NCBI RefSeq assembly: GCF_000374005.1
Contig: NZ_KB893157.1
Location: 251,950-315,949, forward strand
DNA: 64,000 nt
Reading direction: 5' to 3'
Origin: Kiloniella laminariae DSM 19542
GTDB lineage: Bacteria > Pseudomonadota > Alphaproteobacteria > Kiloniellales > Kiloniellaceae
The notes under the pieces: model-generated
Seen by the model: only the letters and a program-made list of their open reading frames with translations
The model's database searches: none
What the model was told of the DNA's origin: nothing
Program-made: the position numbers and the translations under genes
In this document: piece by piece, positions 45,895-54,937 of the stretch
Position numbering within the stretch: position 1 is the first letter of the stretch
Layout: each line of letters opens with the position of its first letter

Positions 45895-47478
45895 ATGTCT
45901 AACCACCAGGAACTTGCCATGCAGGCGAAAGCATGGCCGTTTGAAGAAGCGCGAAGAGTATTGGCTCGTGTCGGTGGAAAGACGCCGAAGAAGGGCTATG
46001 TTCTGTTTCAGACTGGTTATGGGCCTTCTGGCCTGCCTCATATCGGGACATTTGGTGAAGTTGCCCGCACAACGATGGTGCGCAAGGCCTTTGAGCAGAT
46101 CAGCGATATTCCGACCAGACTGTTCTGTTTTTCTGACGATCTGGATGGTTTTCGCAAGGTTCCGGATAACCTGCCGCAAAAGGAAATGCTGGCGCAGAAC
46201 CTTGGCCTGCCGCTGACAGCTGTCCCCGATCCTTTTGGCGAGTATGATAGTTTGGGGCACCATAATAACGCCCGCCTCCGCCAGTTTCTTGACAATTTCG
46301 GTTTTGAATATGAGTTCAAATCGGCCACAGAAGTGTATCGGTCGGGACAGCTGGATGAGGCTCTGCTAAAGGTTCTTTCCTGTTATGACGGCATCATGGA
46401 TGTGATGTTGCCGACCCTAGGTCAGGAACGTCGCGCGACCTATAGTCCCTTTATGCCGATTTGCCCAAAAACCGGCAAAGTGTTGCAGGTTGCTATTGAA
46501 GAAGTTCGTCAGGACAGCGGGACGGTTGTTTACCGCGATGACGCTGGTGACCTGGTCGAAGTGCCTGTGACGGGGGGGCATTGCAAGCTTCAGTGGAAGC
46601 CAGACTGGGCCATGCGTCAGTATGCGCTGGATGTTGATTATGAAATGTCCGGGAAAGATTTGATCGATTCAGTGGCGTTGGGTAAAAAAATCCACCGTGT
46701 TCTTGGAATTAAGGGTCCGGAAACCTTCACTTACGAACTTTTCCTGGATGAAAAAGGTCAGAAAATCTCCAAGTCGAAAGGCAATGGCCTGTCGATGGAG
46801 GAGTGGCTGACCTATGCGCCACCGGAAAGTCTGGCGCTTTTCATGTACAATAAGCCCAAAACGGCGAAAAAGCTCTACTTTGATGTCATTCCACGTATGG
46901 TCGATGACTATGTGACTTTCCGGGATAATGCTGGTGCTCAGGAGCAGGACAAGCTGTTTGAAAACCCTGCCTGGCATATTCATTCCGGTAATATCCCTTC
47001 CGAACCCGCTTCTCTCTCCTTTGGCATTTTGCTGAACTTGGCGAGTGTTTGTAATGCAAGTGAAAGTGACCGTCTCTGGGCATTTATCAAACGTTATGCC
47101 CCTGATGCCTCACCGGAATCAACGCCGTTTCTTGATCAACTGGTTGGTTTTGCCGTTCGCTATTATCAGGATTTTGTCAAACCGACTCTCGAGTATCGTA
47201 CCGCTGACGACAAGGAACGGGCTGCACTGGAGGAACTTCTCGTTGTTCTGAGAAAGCTTCCTGCTGATACATCGGCGGAAGATATTCAGACAGAAGTCTA
47301 TACAGTTGGTAAAAATCACGGGTTCGAAAATCTGCGTGACTGGTTCAGGTGCCTCTATGAAGTCCTGCTTGGACAATCCCAGGGGCCAAGAATGGGCACA
47401 TTCTTTGCGCTTTATGGTATGGGCGAAAGTATTTCATTGATTGAACGGGCGCTGGCTGGCGAAGATCTTTCTGCCTAA
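45895..47478 (+). CDS. lysS: Lysyl-tRNA synthetase, class I
   Basis: A 527-residue class I LysRS, the archaeal-type enzyme used by many alphaproteobacteria in place of class II. HIGH-equivalent SGLPHIGTFGE near residue 45 and KISKSKGNGLS near 290 are intact. A further zinc-free domain follows. ATG 45895 is chosen because it is followed by the expected N-terminus; a GAGGGA lies 10 nt upstream. A strong terminator lies 23 bp after the stop. Confidence 0.93.
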   Translation: MSNHQELAMQAKAWPFEEARRVLARVGGKTPKKGYVLFQTGYGPSGLPHIGTFGEVARTTMVRKAFEQISDIPTRLFCFSDDLDGFRKVPDNLPQKEMLAQNLGLPLTAVPDPFGEYDSLGHHNNARLRQFLDNFGFEYEFKSATEVYRSGQLDEALLKVLSCYDGIMDVMLPTLGQERRATYSPFMPICPKTGKVLQVAIEEVRQDSGTVVYRDDAGDLVEVPVTGGHCKLQWKPDWAMRQYALDVDYEMSGKDLIDSVALGKKIHRVLGIKGPETFTYELFLDEKGQKISKSKGNGLSMEEWLTYAPPESLALFMYNKPKTAKKLYFDVIPRMVDDYVTFRDNAGAQEQDKLFENPAWHIHSGNIPSEPASLSFGILLNLASVCNASESDRLWAFIKRYAPDASPESTPFLDQLVGFAVRYYQDFVKPTLEYRTADDKERAALEELLVVLRKLPADTSAEDIQTEVYTVGKNHGFENLRDWFRCLYEVLLGQSQGPRMGTFFALYGMGESISLIERALAGEDLSA

Positions 47479-47500
47479 CCCTGAATGTACTGTCATTTTG

Positions 47501-47536
47501 ACATGAAAAAACCCGGGTATCCGGGTTTTTTCATGT
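47501..47536. terminator. Bidirectional intrinsic terminator
   Basis: Perfect 16-bp inverted repeat: ACATGAAAAAACCCGG (47501-47516) and CCGGGTTTTTTCATGT (47521-47536) with loop GTAT. Core CCCGG stem with A6/T6 arms. It serves lysS and the convergent hypothetical gene. Confidence 0.92.
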
Positions 47537-47559
47537 CGGCAGATTGTGATTGATCCGGA

Positions 47560-47988
47560 TTACCCGGTTTTGATTTTAAAGTTTGCGCTCAGTTCCGCTG
47601 TACAGCGATCACAGGCCCAGTCTTTGCCCCTTGGCGGGCGGGGATGCTCTTTGTTGTTGAGCTTTTTGGTGCCGCCAAACTCATGGAAATTTTTGCATGA
47701 TTTCTGGTAACTGGCCTCTACAGACATGGCATAGCTGAACTTGAAGGCATTGATCGGGTTTTTGCCCTTCAGTTTGTCAAACAGTCCGCCTTTGCCGATG
47801 CCTTTCTTCAGGCATTTCAAAAGAGCTTCTTGAACTGTTGTGTCGGCAAAGTCGACGTAGAGAACCTCGAAGCTGCGGTTGGCCGCAAGATAGCCAAGTG
47901 CGATGCTGCCTGGCATCGGCTGGCCAGTTTCTCTCAGGATTGCCTCCTCTTCCAGCGGGAAGGGGCCATCCATATCCAGTTTGGCCAT
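47560..47988 (-). CDS. Hypothetical protein, unknown
   Basis: A 142-residue basic protein I do not recognise. Its first part, LEEEAILRETGQPMPGSIALGY, is followed by FEVLYVDFADTTVQEALLKCL; the C-terminus has one C-x2-C pair (WACDRCTAEL) preceded by a proline-rich HPRPPRGKD. A single CxxC is not enough for a zinc ribbon. ATG 47988 is more likely than the upstream 48009 start. Confidence 0.6.
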   Translation of the reverse strand: MAKLDMDGPFPLEEEAILRETGQPMPGSIALGYLAANRSFEVLYVDFADTTVQEALLKCLKKGIGKGGLFDKLKGKNPINAFKFSYAMSVEASYQKSCKNFHEFGGTKKLNNKEHPRPPRGKDWACDRCTAELSANFKIKTG

Positions 47989-48152
47989 TTGATTCTGCCT
48001 TTCAAACACTGGTCGTCAATGAGAGACGACTAATTGCGATATTTCTATGTTACAGTTTGACTTATAAAGGCTTTAAGAAAGGTAAAAATGCTTAATTTGC
48101 AATCTATTGTCGTTTTTATTGCCTTAAGTTCGCACCTAAGATTGCGGGTAAT

Positions 48153-48782
48153 TTACTGACTGACCCAGAGAATGCGGGCGATCCATACGATGTCCTGAGC
48201 AAGATAAGATTTATCTTCCTGTGATCCCAGCCCCTTCAGTTCAACCTTTAAGGGGCTGTTTCGTATGAGTTCTTTGATCAGAATTTGAAAATTTTTGGTC
48301 ATGACGGCCACTCTGTCACCCCGTCTGAGATCTGCAGCCGGAGAGACGATCAGGACATTGCCATCATTATAAATCGGAGCGTAGAGGCTTCCAATAATTT
48401 CCAATCCATAAGCTGCAGGATCGTCGACGTGGGCAAAGAGTGTTTCATCCCAGCTGTTACCAGTGGGCCTTCCTTGTGGATCGAAGTTTTTACCTGAGGC
48501 GGCGTGGGTGAGGTCCAGTACAGGGATGCGTTGGGCAAGCAAGCCGCCACTCTCCCCGCCAACGAGTTCGACGAACTCTGCCAGAGTGGAGTTTGTCGCT
48601 GCGAGAATTTTGGCTATGGATTCCGTGCTGGGCCAGCGCTGTTTGTTTTGTGGGGTGATCCGCTTGCTTTTATTAAAGGTGGTCGGATCAAGCCCAGCCT
48701 TGCGGGCGAGGCCAGAAGGAGAAAGAGAGTTTCGGATGGCGAGACTGTCTACGGCTCGCCAGATGTCTGCGTGCTTCAGCAT
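48153..48782 (-). CDS. HTH regulator with S24/LexA-like C-terminal domain, catalytic serine apparently lost
   Basis: A 209-residue repressor-type protein. The N-terminal HTH (LSPSGLARKAGLDPTTFNKS) and the following WPSTESIAKILAATN match an alphaproteobacterial S24 group. In that group the C-terminal domain reads GDSMEPxY, with the nucleophile serine; here it is GSLYAPIY, so the serine position is Leu. The lysine in LIKEL is kept. It should dimerise and bind DNA but not self-cleave. It is monocistronic, with 190 bp upstream. Confidence 0.78.
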   Translation of the reverse strand: MLKHADIWRAVDSLAIRNSLSPSGLARKAGLDPTTFNKSKRITPQNKQRWPSTESIAKILAATNSTLAEFVELVGGESGGLLAQRIPVLDLTHAASGKNFDPQGRPTGNSWDETLFAHVDDPAAYGLEIIGSLYAPIYNDGNVLIVSPAADLRRGDRVAVMTKNFQILIKELIRNSPLKVELKGLGSQEDKSYLAQDIVWIARILWVSQ

Positions 48783-48974
48783 TTTACAGTCACCACAGAT
48801 TGGGGAAACGAAATGTGATCCGCGTTATGTACAGTCGATTGTACCGCATTTTGAATAATAATAGGACCAAAAACTTAGTAACATTTCTTTCGCCCTCCAG
48901 ATGACACATAAAGTGGTGCCAGGTTGGCGGCTTTATGCGTGGACCGTAATAAAGCTCTAGGGTAATAAGGTGGA

Positions 48975-49655
48975 ATGAAAAGCGGGAAAACAAAACAAGT
49001 GCATAAAAAAGATAACCGTCCTGGCAGGAGCGCGGCTGGCAGGTCAAGACCCCTGGTCCGAAAGCTTGTTTCGCCGGTTCGAACACCGCCTGAGCAGAAA
49101 AATCCACTCTATATTGCCCTTTTTAAGCCTTATGGCATGTTGAGCCAGTATACCGGGGAGGGAAATCAGCGCACCTTGCGTGAGCTTGATTTGCCGGCAG
49201 GTGTCTATGCTGCGGGCCGGCTTGATCAGGATAGTGAGGGGCTGTTGCTTCTGAGTAATGACGGGCCTTTCATTGATCGTTTGATCCATCCAAGAAACGG
49301 TCATAGCCGAAGTTATCTTGTCCAGGTCGAAAAGGTGCCTGATGCTGCCGCTTTGCGGAAATTGCGCGAGGGCATCCTGATCAAGGGATATCAGACCCGG
49401 CCATGCAAAGTCGAACTGTTGCAGGATGAACCCTGTCTTCCCTTGCGGGACCCGCCGATCCGCGAGAGAAAACATATCCCGACGGCTTGGCTTAGAATGA
49501 CCCTGACCGAGGGGAAAAATCGCCAAGTCAGACGCATGACAGCTGCAGCAGGTTATCCAACGCTCCGTCTGGTGCGTGAATCAATCGGCAAGCTGGAACT
49601 CGGCGATCTGTTGCCAGGGCAGTGGAAGGCTGTCGTTCCCGAGGATATTATATAG
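48975..49655 (+). CDS. rluE: 23S rRNA pseudouridine synthase RluE-like
   Basis: A 226-residue RsuA-family pseudouridine synthase. AAGRLDQDSEGLLLLSNDG carries the catalytic aspartate, and GKNRQVRRMTAAAGYPTLRL is the family's C-terminal motif. There is no S4 domain, as is usual for RluE, which modifies U2457 of 23S rRNA in E. coli. The basic N-terminus (about 30 residues, KSGKTKQVHKKDNR) probably binds RNA. Confidence 0.88.
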   Translation: MKSGKTKQVHKKDNRPGRSAAGRSRPLVRKLVSPVRTPPEQKNPLYIALFKPYGMLSQYTGEGNQRTLRELDLPAGVYAAGRLDQDSEGLLLLSNDGPFIDRLIHPRNGHSRSYLVQVEKVPDAAALRKLREGILIKGYQTRPCKVELLQDEPCLPLRDPPIRERKHIPTAWLRMTLTEGKNRQVRRMTAAAGYPTLRLVRESIGKLELGDLLPGQWKAVVPEDII

Positions 49656-49730
49656 AGGCAGGCTTACTGCCAATATGATCAAGCCTGATCTTGTTAATCC
49701 GGTCTTGTTAGTCAGGGAAGGATTGAGGAT

Positions 49731-49760
49731 AAAAAAAAGCGGGAAGCAAGCTTCCCGCTT
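49731..49760 (-). terminator. Intrinsic terminator of the small 49.8-kb gene
   Basis: Ten-bp stem AAGCGGGAAG (49737-49746) and CTTCCCGCTT (49751-49760), loop CAAG, followed on the minus strand by T8. Confidence 0.85.
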
Positions 49761-49827
49761 TGGTAGACCGCCTTTCACAGGCTAAAGACAGTCTTTGGTG
49801 ACACTCATGATTGATACAGTGAGGGGG

Positions 49828-50037
49828 TTATTGTTCTGCCTCAACCATGGAAACGAAGATTTTTCTTACTGTCTCTTCGCTTAAGCCACCGATTAGCGAT
49901 CCTGCTTTGAGCATCGCCAGGGTTGGAGTTTCCGGTATTATAAGATGACCGGTTTGTCCCATGGCGGAAACGGCGTCTAGGGCAGTTGCCAATGCCCTGC
50001 TGCCGATGGTGCTCGCTGTCATGTTTTGATGTGCCAT
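49828..50037 (-). CDS. Small protein of 69 residues, unknown
   Basis: Starts at ATG 50037 with a strong AAAGGAG six bases upstream; the long in-frame upstream extension is not supported by a ribosome site. The sequence, SRALATALDAVSAMGQTGHL then EETVRKIFVSMVEAEQ, is mostly helical with alanines and glycines, with no signal peptide. Unrecognised. It has its own terminator, so it is a real monocistronic gene. Confidence 0.68.
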   Translation of the reverse strand: MAHQNMTASTIGSRALATALDAVSAMGQTGHLIIPETPTLAMLKAGSLIGGLSEETVRKIFVSMVEAEQ

Positions 50038-50370
50038 GGGTTTCTCCTTTCGTGATGGAAGTCTAGCTCGCAATAGACTTCCTGAAAGTAGTAATTGCAG
50101 GGACTGTGCCAGTTTGGGGAGAGTGATTGGTGGTTTTAAATTTATTTCTCTAATCATTTGTATTTAAAGGAAAAAATATGACGGAAAATTTTCCCCGAGT
50201 ATTTCCGTCAAGTTGTATCGGGAGAAAAGATAAGGGTTTCTGCGATATTTTGGATTGTACAGTAGTGTTTCTTGTGCCGGACACCCTTTTTTAGTGTTGA
50301 AAATACCGGATTTCTGCGGGATTTTAGAGAAATACCACGATGAATATCAAATCTGGGGTGTTGAGAGTTA

Positions 50371-50413
50371 TTGCATATTGCAAAAATAAATCTGTATTAT
50401 TTGCAATATGCAA
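50371..50413. promoter_or_regulatory. Pair of TTGCA-N3-TGCAA dyads (candidate operators)
   Basis: TTGCATATTGCAA (50371-50383) and TTGCAATATGCAA (50401-50413) are exact reverse complements of each other, each with TTGCA/TGCAA arms, with centres 30 bp apart (about three helical turns). They lie 33-75 bp before the DUF952 start, so a repressor or activator probably binds both. No named regulator is certain; half-sites resemble TTTGCAAA sites of acyl-CoA-sensing ScfR/PccR regulators. Confidence 0.5.
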
Positions 50414-50445
50414 TGCATTTTACTAAATAATACAAGGTGTATCTA

Positions 50446-50802
50446 ATGAATGAGCAGTGGATTTACCACGTTTGTAAAGCAACCGAGTGGCAAGAGGTCA
50501 TTGATGCAGGTGTTTATTCTGGGTCATCTCAGGATCGTGCCGACGGGTTTATTCATTTCTCGTCAGGACGGCAATTACGGCTCTCTGTTGCGAAGCATCG
50601 CGCCGGGCAGGACAATCTTGTTCTTCTTGAGGTTGATAGTGCTTTATTGGGAGAAAAGCTGGTTTGGGAAGAATCACGAGGCGGCCAGCTGTTCCCGCAT
50701 CTCTATGGGGCGCTGCCGCTTTCTGCGGTTCACCGGAACGGGCCGGTCCGTCTGGGGCCCGACGGCAAGCACCTTTTACCCGACTGGTTTGATCAGCCCT
50801 GA
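50446..50802 (+). CDS. DUF952 family protein
   Basis: A 118-residue protein. IYHVCKATEWQEVIDAGVY, then DGFIHFSSGRQLRLSVAKH and FPHLYGALPLSAVH are the DUF952 pattern. Function unknown; the fold is related to ADP-ribosyl-binding or glutathione-type small enzymes only by general look. ATG 50446 is spaced 6 nt from AAGGTG. It lies 120 bp before pyrD, possibly as one operon. Confidence 0.82.
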   Translation: MNEQWIYHVCKATEWQEVIDAGVYSGSSQDRADGFIHFSSGRQLRLSVAKHRAGQDNLVLLEVDSALLGEKLVWEESRGGQLFPHLYGALPLSAVHRNGPVRLGPDGKHLLPDWFDQP

Positions 50803-50922
50803 AGGCGGTACGGTCTGGTTCGATCTGGTCATTGACGAAGAGCGGCTGTGATACTGGTTCTTGTGGTCGTGCTGTGCTACTTCCGAAGAACAGTTCTTTC
50901 TATTTAAGCCTTGGAGCCCTTT

Positions 50923-51987
50923 GTGAATACTTTTCGTTTTGCTGGTCCCCTGATCCGGTTGCTGGAGCCTGAAAAAGCTCACAACCTTACACTCTGGTGT
51001 TTGAAGAGGGGGCTGGTTCCGGCACAACAACCTGTAATGTCACCTCTTCTGAAAACAAACCTCTGGGGGCGGGAGTTTAGTAATCCGCTTGGACTGGCTG
51101 CAGGATTTGACAAGAATGCTGAAGTTGTCCGGCCCATGCTGGCCCAGGGCTTCGGCTTTGTTGAAGTCGGCTCGATTACACCGCGTGCCCAGCCGGGCAA
51201 CCCGCGACCCCGGATTTTTCGTCTGACGGAAGATCAGGCTGTGATCAACCGTATGGGGTTTAACAACGGCGGAGCAGAAGCTGCCTGTGAAAGATTACAG
51301 AAGCTCAAGTCGAAAGGGTATGAAGGCCTGCTTGGTGTCAATCTGGGCAAGAACAAGGACACTGCAGTAGCCCTTGATGATTATAAAAAAGGGGCAGAGC
51401 TGCTTGCCCCTTATGCCGATTATATGGTGATTAATGTTTCATCCCCGAATACACCGGGCCTTCGTGCTTTACAGGGGCGGGCGGAACTACAGGCGCTGAT
51501 TGCCGGAGTCCAGGAAACTCTCACACAACAATTGGGTGACAAGGCTCCTCCGCTGGTTCTGAAGATTGCACCTGATCTGACCGAGGCAGACAAGCAAGAT
51601 ATCGCAGCAGTGGCGCTGGAGCTCAAACTGGATGGCTTGACCGTGACCAATACGACGATCGAGCGGCCTCAGAGTCTGAAAAGTGTGTATCGTAGCGAGG
51701 CAGGTGGACTCAGTGGTGCGCCTTTGTTTGAAGCCTCGACAAAGGTTCTTGGTGACATCTACCGCCTCACCGAAGGAAAAATTCCACTGATCGGGGTGGG
51801 GGGGATCTCCTCCGGGGCGCAGGCCTATACAAAAATCCGGGCGGGGGCTTCCTTGATACAGCTTTATTCCGCACTGGTTTACGGCGGTCCTGCCCTGATA
51901 CCCCTTATTCTGAGCGAACTGGTTCAGCTTTTGACGCGGGATGGTTTTGCATCGGTGGCTGAAGCTGTCGGTGCCGATCACCGCTGA
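50923..51987 (+). CDS. pyrD: Dihydroorotate dehydrogenase (quinone), class 2
   Basis: A 354-residue FMN enzyme oxidising dihydroorotate to orotate with quinone as acceptor, tied to the inner face of the membrane. NPLGLAAGFDKNAEVV, FVEVGSITPRAQPGNPRPR, VINVSSPNTPGLRALQG and LIGVGGISSGAQAYTKI are typical of class 2. GTG 50923 has GGAG with 6-nt spacing, so it is the chosen start over TTG 50911. It feeds pyrimidine synthesis and the respiratory chain. Confidence 0.93.
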   Translation: MNTFRFAGPLIRLLEPEKAHNLTLWCLKRGLVPAQQPVMSPLLKTNLWGREFSNPLGLAAGFDKNAEVVRPMLAQGFGFVEVGSITPRAQPGNPRPRIFRLTEDQAVINRMGFNNGGAEAACERLQKLKSKGYEGLLGVNLGKNKDTAVALDDYKKGAELLAPYADYMVINVSSPNTPGLRALQGRAELQALIAGVQETLTQQLGDKAPPLVLKIAPDLTEADKQDIAAVALELKLDGLTVTNTTIERPQSLKSVYRSEAGGLSGAPLFEASTKVLGDIYRLTEGKIPLIGVGGISSGAQAYTKIRAGASLIQLYSALVYGGPALIPLILSELVQLLTRDGFASVAEAVGADHR

Positions 51988-52034
51988 GGCACTGCGGATG
52001 GGGCGGCTGTTTTTTCTGCTTTTCTTGAGACTGC

Positions 52035-52394
52035 TCAGAGGATCTCGAGCACCGATTCTGGGGGGCGTCCGATTCTGGCTGCTGTTTCGGTTATCACAAT
52101 CGGCCGTTCAATCAGGATCGGATTTTCCAGAATGGCAGCAATCAGGACCTCGTCCGACAGATCAGGGTTGGCGAGCCCGAGTTCCTGATAGATCTTCTCT
52201 CCCTTGCGCAGAATGTTGCGCGGGGACAGATCTAGTTTGGCAAGGATGGTTTCCAGCTCTGCCCGGCCCAGTGTGTTTTTGAGATAGTCCACCACTTCCG
52301 GGGTAAAGCCTTTCTCGATAAGAAGCTGAAGTGTCTGGCGGGATTTGCTGCAACGCGGGTTGTGGAGTATTTTTACGCTCATGGGATCCGGCAT
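52035..52394 (-). CDS. ArsC/YfgD-family protein
   Basis: A 119-residue thioredoxin-fold protein. The active-site motif ILHNPRCSKSRQTLQLL and the end RPIVITETAARIGRPPESVLEIL match E. coli YfgD rather than true ArsC: CSKSR replaces CGTSR. Arsenate reductase activity is therefore uncertain. ATG 52382 is an alternative start. It converges on pyrD and is not linked to the GAPDH-ArsJ pair. Confidence 0.82.
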   Translation of the reverse strand: MPDPMSVKILHNPRCSKSRQTLQLLIEKGFTPEVVDYLKNTLGRAELETILAKLDLSPRNILRKGEKIYQELGLANPDLSDEVLIAAILENPILIERPIVITETAARIGRPPESVLEIL

Positions 52395-52531
52395 TCTGTG
52401 GTAAGGAATTAAAGCTCAGTGTGTGACAGATTTTATAGATTTTGTTAAGGGTCTCTCAAGGCCGTTCTGACAAGGTTGGTTTCCGGACGTGTCGCCATCT
52501 CAATTCACTGGATGAAAATTAACTCAATATT

Positions 52532-53830
52532 ATGCCTCTGCTTCAGCATCTTTTTTTTATAACTCTATACTGCGGGCTTGCTCTTCTTGCAGTGTTGTTT
52601 GGCCCAACCTACATTCCCGAGTTGCAAACAGGCGGCGCCATGTTGCTTGGCCTCTGGGTCTTTTTGGCCGGGGTGGTTCTGCACGAGATCATGACACGCC
52701 GATCCCGGGAAGAGGAAACGACAAGCACTCTGGAGACGCTGCATCACAATCAGGCTGTCCTCAGAGACAGGATTTCCTGGACGCGGCGTGAAATGCTCGG
52801 AATGGCCGAAGCGCTGGAAGGTGCCGCGAAGTCGAGTAAACTCAGTGCAGAACAAAGCATTATCAATGATGCCCTTTCAGAAGTTAATCTTCTCAAGACC
52901 CTGATGCCCCGTCTGACAGATCCTTTCCTCGGATTGTTTGATGACGAAACCAATGTAATCAAAAAGGATAAGAGAGTCCGGGAGGAAAGTGAGGTTCGCC
53001 GGGCGAAGCACCCGGATTTTCTGGATGATTTCCGACCGGAGAATTATGTCGAAAAAACGGTCAGGGAGCCATCCGAACCAGAAGCTGTTTCGGTTCTGAC
53101 AGGTCTTGGTGAAACTGAAGTACTGTCCATTGTGAGGCAGTCCCTCCGTGACGACCGGATCGAGATGTTTCTGCAGCCCGTTGTTACTCTGCCGCAACGC
53201 AAACGCAAATTTTATGAGTGTCTGTCGAGACTGAGGACGTCTAAGGGCCAGGTTATTGAGCCGGGGCAATATGTGGCGATCGCCACCCGCGCAGGCCTGA
53301 TTACAGCGATTGATAATATGTTGCTGTTCCGCTGTGTGCAGATCATCCGGAAGATCTTGCGTTCCGGAGATGACATTGCCTTTTTTGTCAATCTGTCATC
53401 CCACACACTGAAAGATCATGATTTTTTTGATGACTTCGTCGAATTTGTCCGGGGCAATGTAGAACTGGCACCACATTTGATTATCGAGGTCGCCCAGAAA
53501 GAATTTCTTGAGCTGAAAGCCAGTGAATTGCTCAGCCTTGAACGGCTGATGGGCTTGGGCTGTCGCCTGTCACTGGATCAGGTTCAGAGTCTGGACATGG
53601 ATCTTGAGGCCCTGGCAAATGGTCGGGTCCGGTTCCTCAAGCTGGAGGGCTGGCTTTTTGCCAAGAGCCAGATTGAAACCAAGCGTTTTCTGGAACAGCT
53701 GCGAGGCTTGCCTATCGAACTGGTCATCGAGAAGGTGGAAAGCGAGGACGCGCTGGTACAGGTTCTTGGACAGGATGTTTCATATGGTCAGGGCTATCTT
53801 TTTGGCGAGCCCCGCCCGGCCCGGCCCTGA
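52532..53830 (+). CDS. Degenerate EAL-domain membrane protein
   Basis: A 432-residue protein. Two hydrophobic segments (residues 5-22 and 34-54) are followed by a cytosolic linker rich in charged helices, then an EAL domain from about 200. Key residues are changed: the EAL motif is ECL (FYECLSRLR), and DDFG is DQV (SLDQVQSLDMD). It is probably a c-di-GMP-blind regulator or receptor rather than a phosphodiesterase. It stands alone between the ArsC-like and HAD genes. Confidence 0.82.
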   Translation: MPLLQHLFFITLYCGLALLAVLFGPTYIPELQTGGAMLLGLWVFLAGVVLHEIMTRRSREEETTSTLETLHHNQAVLRDRISWTRREMLGMAEALEGAAKSSKLSAEQSIINDALSEVNLLKTLMPRLTDPFLGLFDDETNVIKKDKRVREESEVRRAKHPDFLDDFRPENYVEKTVREPSEPEAVSVLTGLGETEVLSIVRQSLRDDRIEMFLQPVVTLPQRKRKFYECLSRLRTSKGQVIEPGQYVAIATRAGLITAIDNMLLFRCVQIIRKILRSGDDIAFFVNLSSHTLKDHDFFDDFVEFVRGNVELAPHLIIEVAQKEFLELKASELLSLERLMGLGCRLSLDQVQSLDMDLEALANGRVRFLKLEGWLFAKSQIETKRFLEQLRGLPIELVIEKVESEDALVQVLGQDVSYGQGYLFGEPRPARP

Positions 53831-54027
53831 TCCAGCTTTCCTGGTTTTATCTGGCGCGACTTTACCCGACAGGATTACAGGCGCAGCTGTCAGACAACTT
53901 CTCTTATCCAGAGGTTTGCAAGTTGGTCAGGCTATGGCACAAAGGCTGCCTGTTTTCTTAATGCCATGACCGAATGTTTCGGCTGTTGGTTTATTCGCTT
54001 TATCTGGTGTTTTTTCTGGAGCCCTTT

Positions 54028-54915
54028 ATGTCTGTGACCACGCCCCGAACGATTCCTCTCCTGTCTGGTGTCTCCGAGATCCTTGATGATTACGACGGGT
54101 TTGTCATCGATCTCTGGGGGGTGATGCATGATGGTGAAGAGGCTTTTCCCGACGCGGTCAATGCGTTGCAAAAACTCCGCTCTGCGGGCAAGCGGATCGT
54201 CATCCTCTCGAATGCGCCCCGTCGCTCGGATTCTGTCGCTGAACGCAACGAGGAACTGGGCATCGCCCGGGATCTGGCCGATGCGGTCCTTTCTTCTGGT
54301 GAGGTAACCTGGCGCAACCTGAAAGAACGTACTCTGCCTTTTTATCAGAAGCTTGGGGAGAAGACTTTCCTGATCGGGCCTGCCCGGGATTTGGGAATGA
54401 AAGAGGGTTTGCCTTATGAGTTTGTTGAGGAGATCGGGGAAGCACACTTTATTCTTCTGACGGGGATCTGGGATCCGGCTGATACTGTCGAACGGTATGA
54501 CTTTTTGCTGAAGCCTGCCCTGGCCAAAGGACTGCCAATGGTTTGTGCCAATCCTGATCTCGAGGTTATTCGGGGCGGGAACAGAGAGCTTTGTGCGGGG
54601 GCCGTTGCACAACATTATGAAAAGATGGGCGGGGAGGTCCAGTACCACGGCAAGCCCCACCAGGACATTTACCGGGAGTGTATGGCGCTGCTTGGTGTGA
54701 GTGATCCTTCCCGTGTTCTGGCTGTTGGTGATTCCCTGCGCACAGATATTGCCGGGGCCAATGCAGCGGGAATCCACGGACTCTTTATCGCCGGAGGCAT
54801 CCATTGCGAGGACCTTCACGGGCTGAGATCGCTCGGTGACATGATGCGGCTGGTTACTCTGTGTGATAAATATAAAGAGTACCCTGTTGCCGCCATGCCG
54901 GTTTTTCGCTGGTAG
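54028..54915 (+). CDS. TIGR01459-type HAD hydrolase
   Basis: A 295-residue HAD of the NagD/PGP class. DGFVIDLWGVMHDGEEAFPDA holds the nucleophile aspartate (quoted in part), VILSNAPRRSD the second motif, GKPHQDIY the lysine motif and VLAVGDSLRTDIAGANAAG the metal motif. TIGR01459 proteins are widespread in alphaproteobacteria; substrate unknown. ATG 54028 follows TGGAG with 8-nt spacing. Confidence 0.87.
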   Translation: MSVTTPRTIPLLSGVSEILDDYDGFVIDLWGVMHDGEEAFPDAVNALQKLRSAGKRIVILSNAPRRSDSVAERNEELGIARDLADAVLSSGEVTWRNLKERTLPFYQKLGEKTFLIGPARDLGMKEGLPYEFVEEIGEAHFILLTGIWDPADTVERYDFLLKPALAKGLPMVCANPDLEVIRGGNRELCAGAVAQHYEKMGGEVQYHGKPHQDIYRECMALLGVSDPSRVLAVGDSLRTDIAGANAAGIHGLFIAGGIHCEDLHGLRSLGDMMRLVTLCDKYKEYPVAAMPVFRW

Positions 54916-54937
54916 TTTTCGTGAAGGCTGTTTTCGT

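Noticed and set aside
50912-50922. The 11-bp sequence TGGAGCCCTTT shared by the leaders of pyrD (50912-50922) and the HAD gene (54017-54027)
   Set aside because: Both contain the ribosome site at the same spacing; two copies are not enough to claim a regulatory element.
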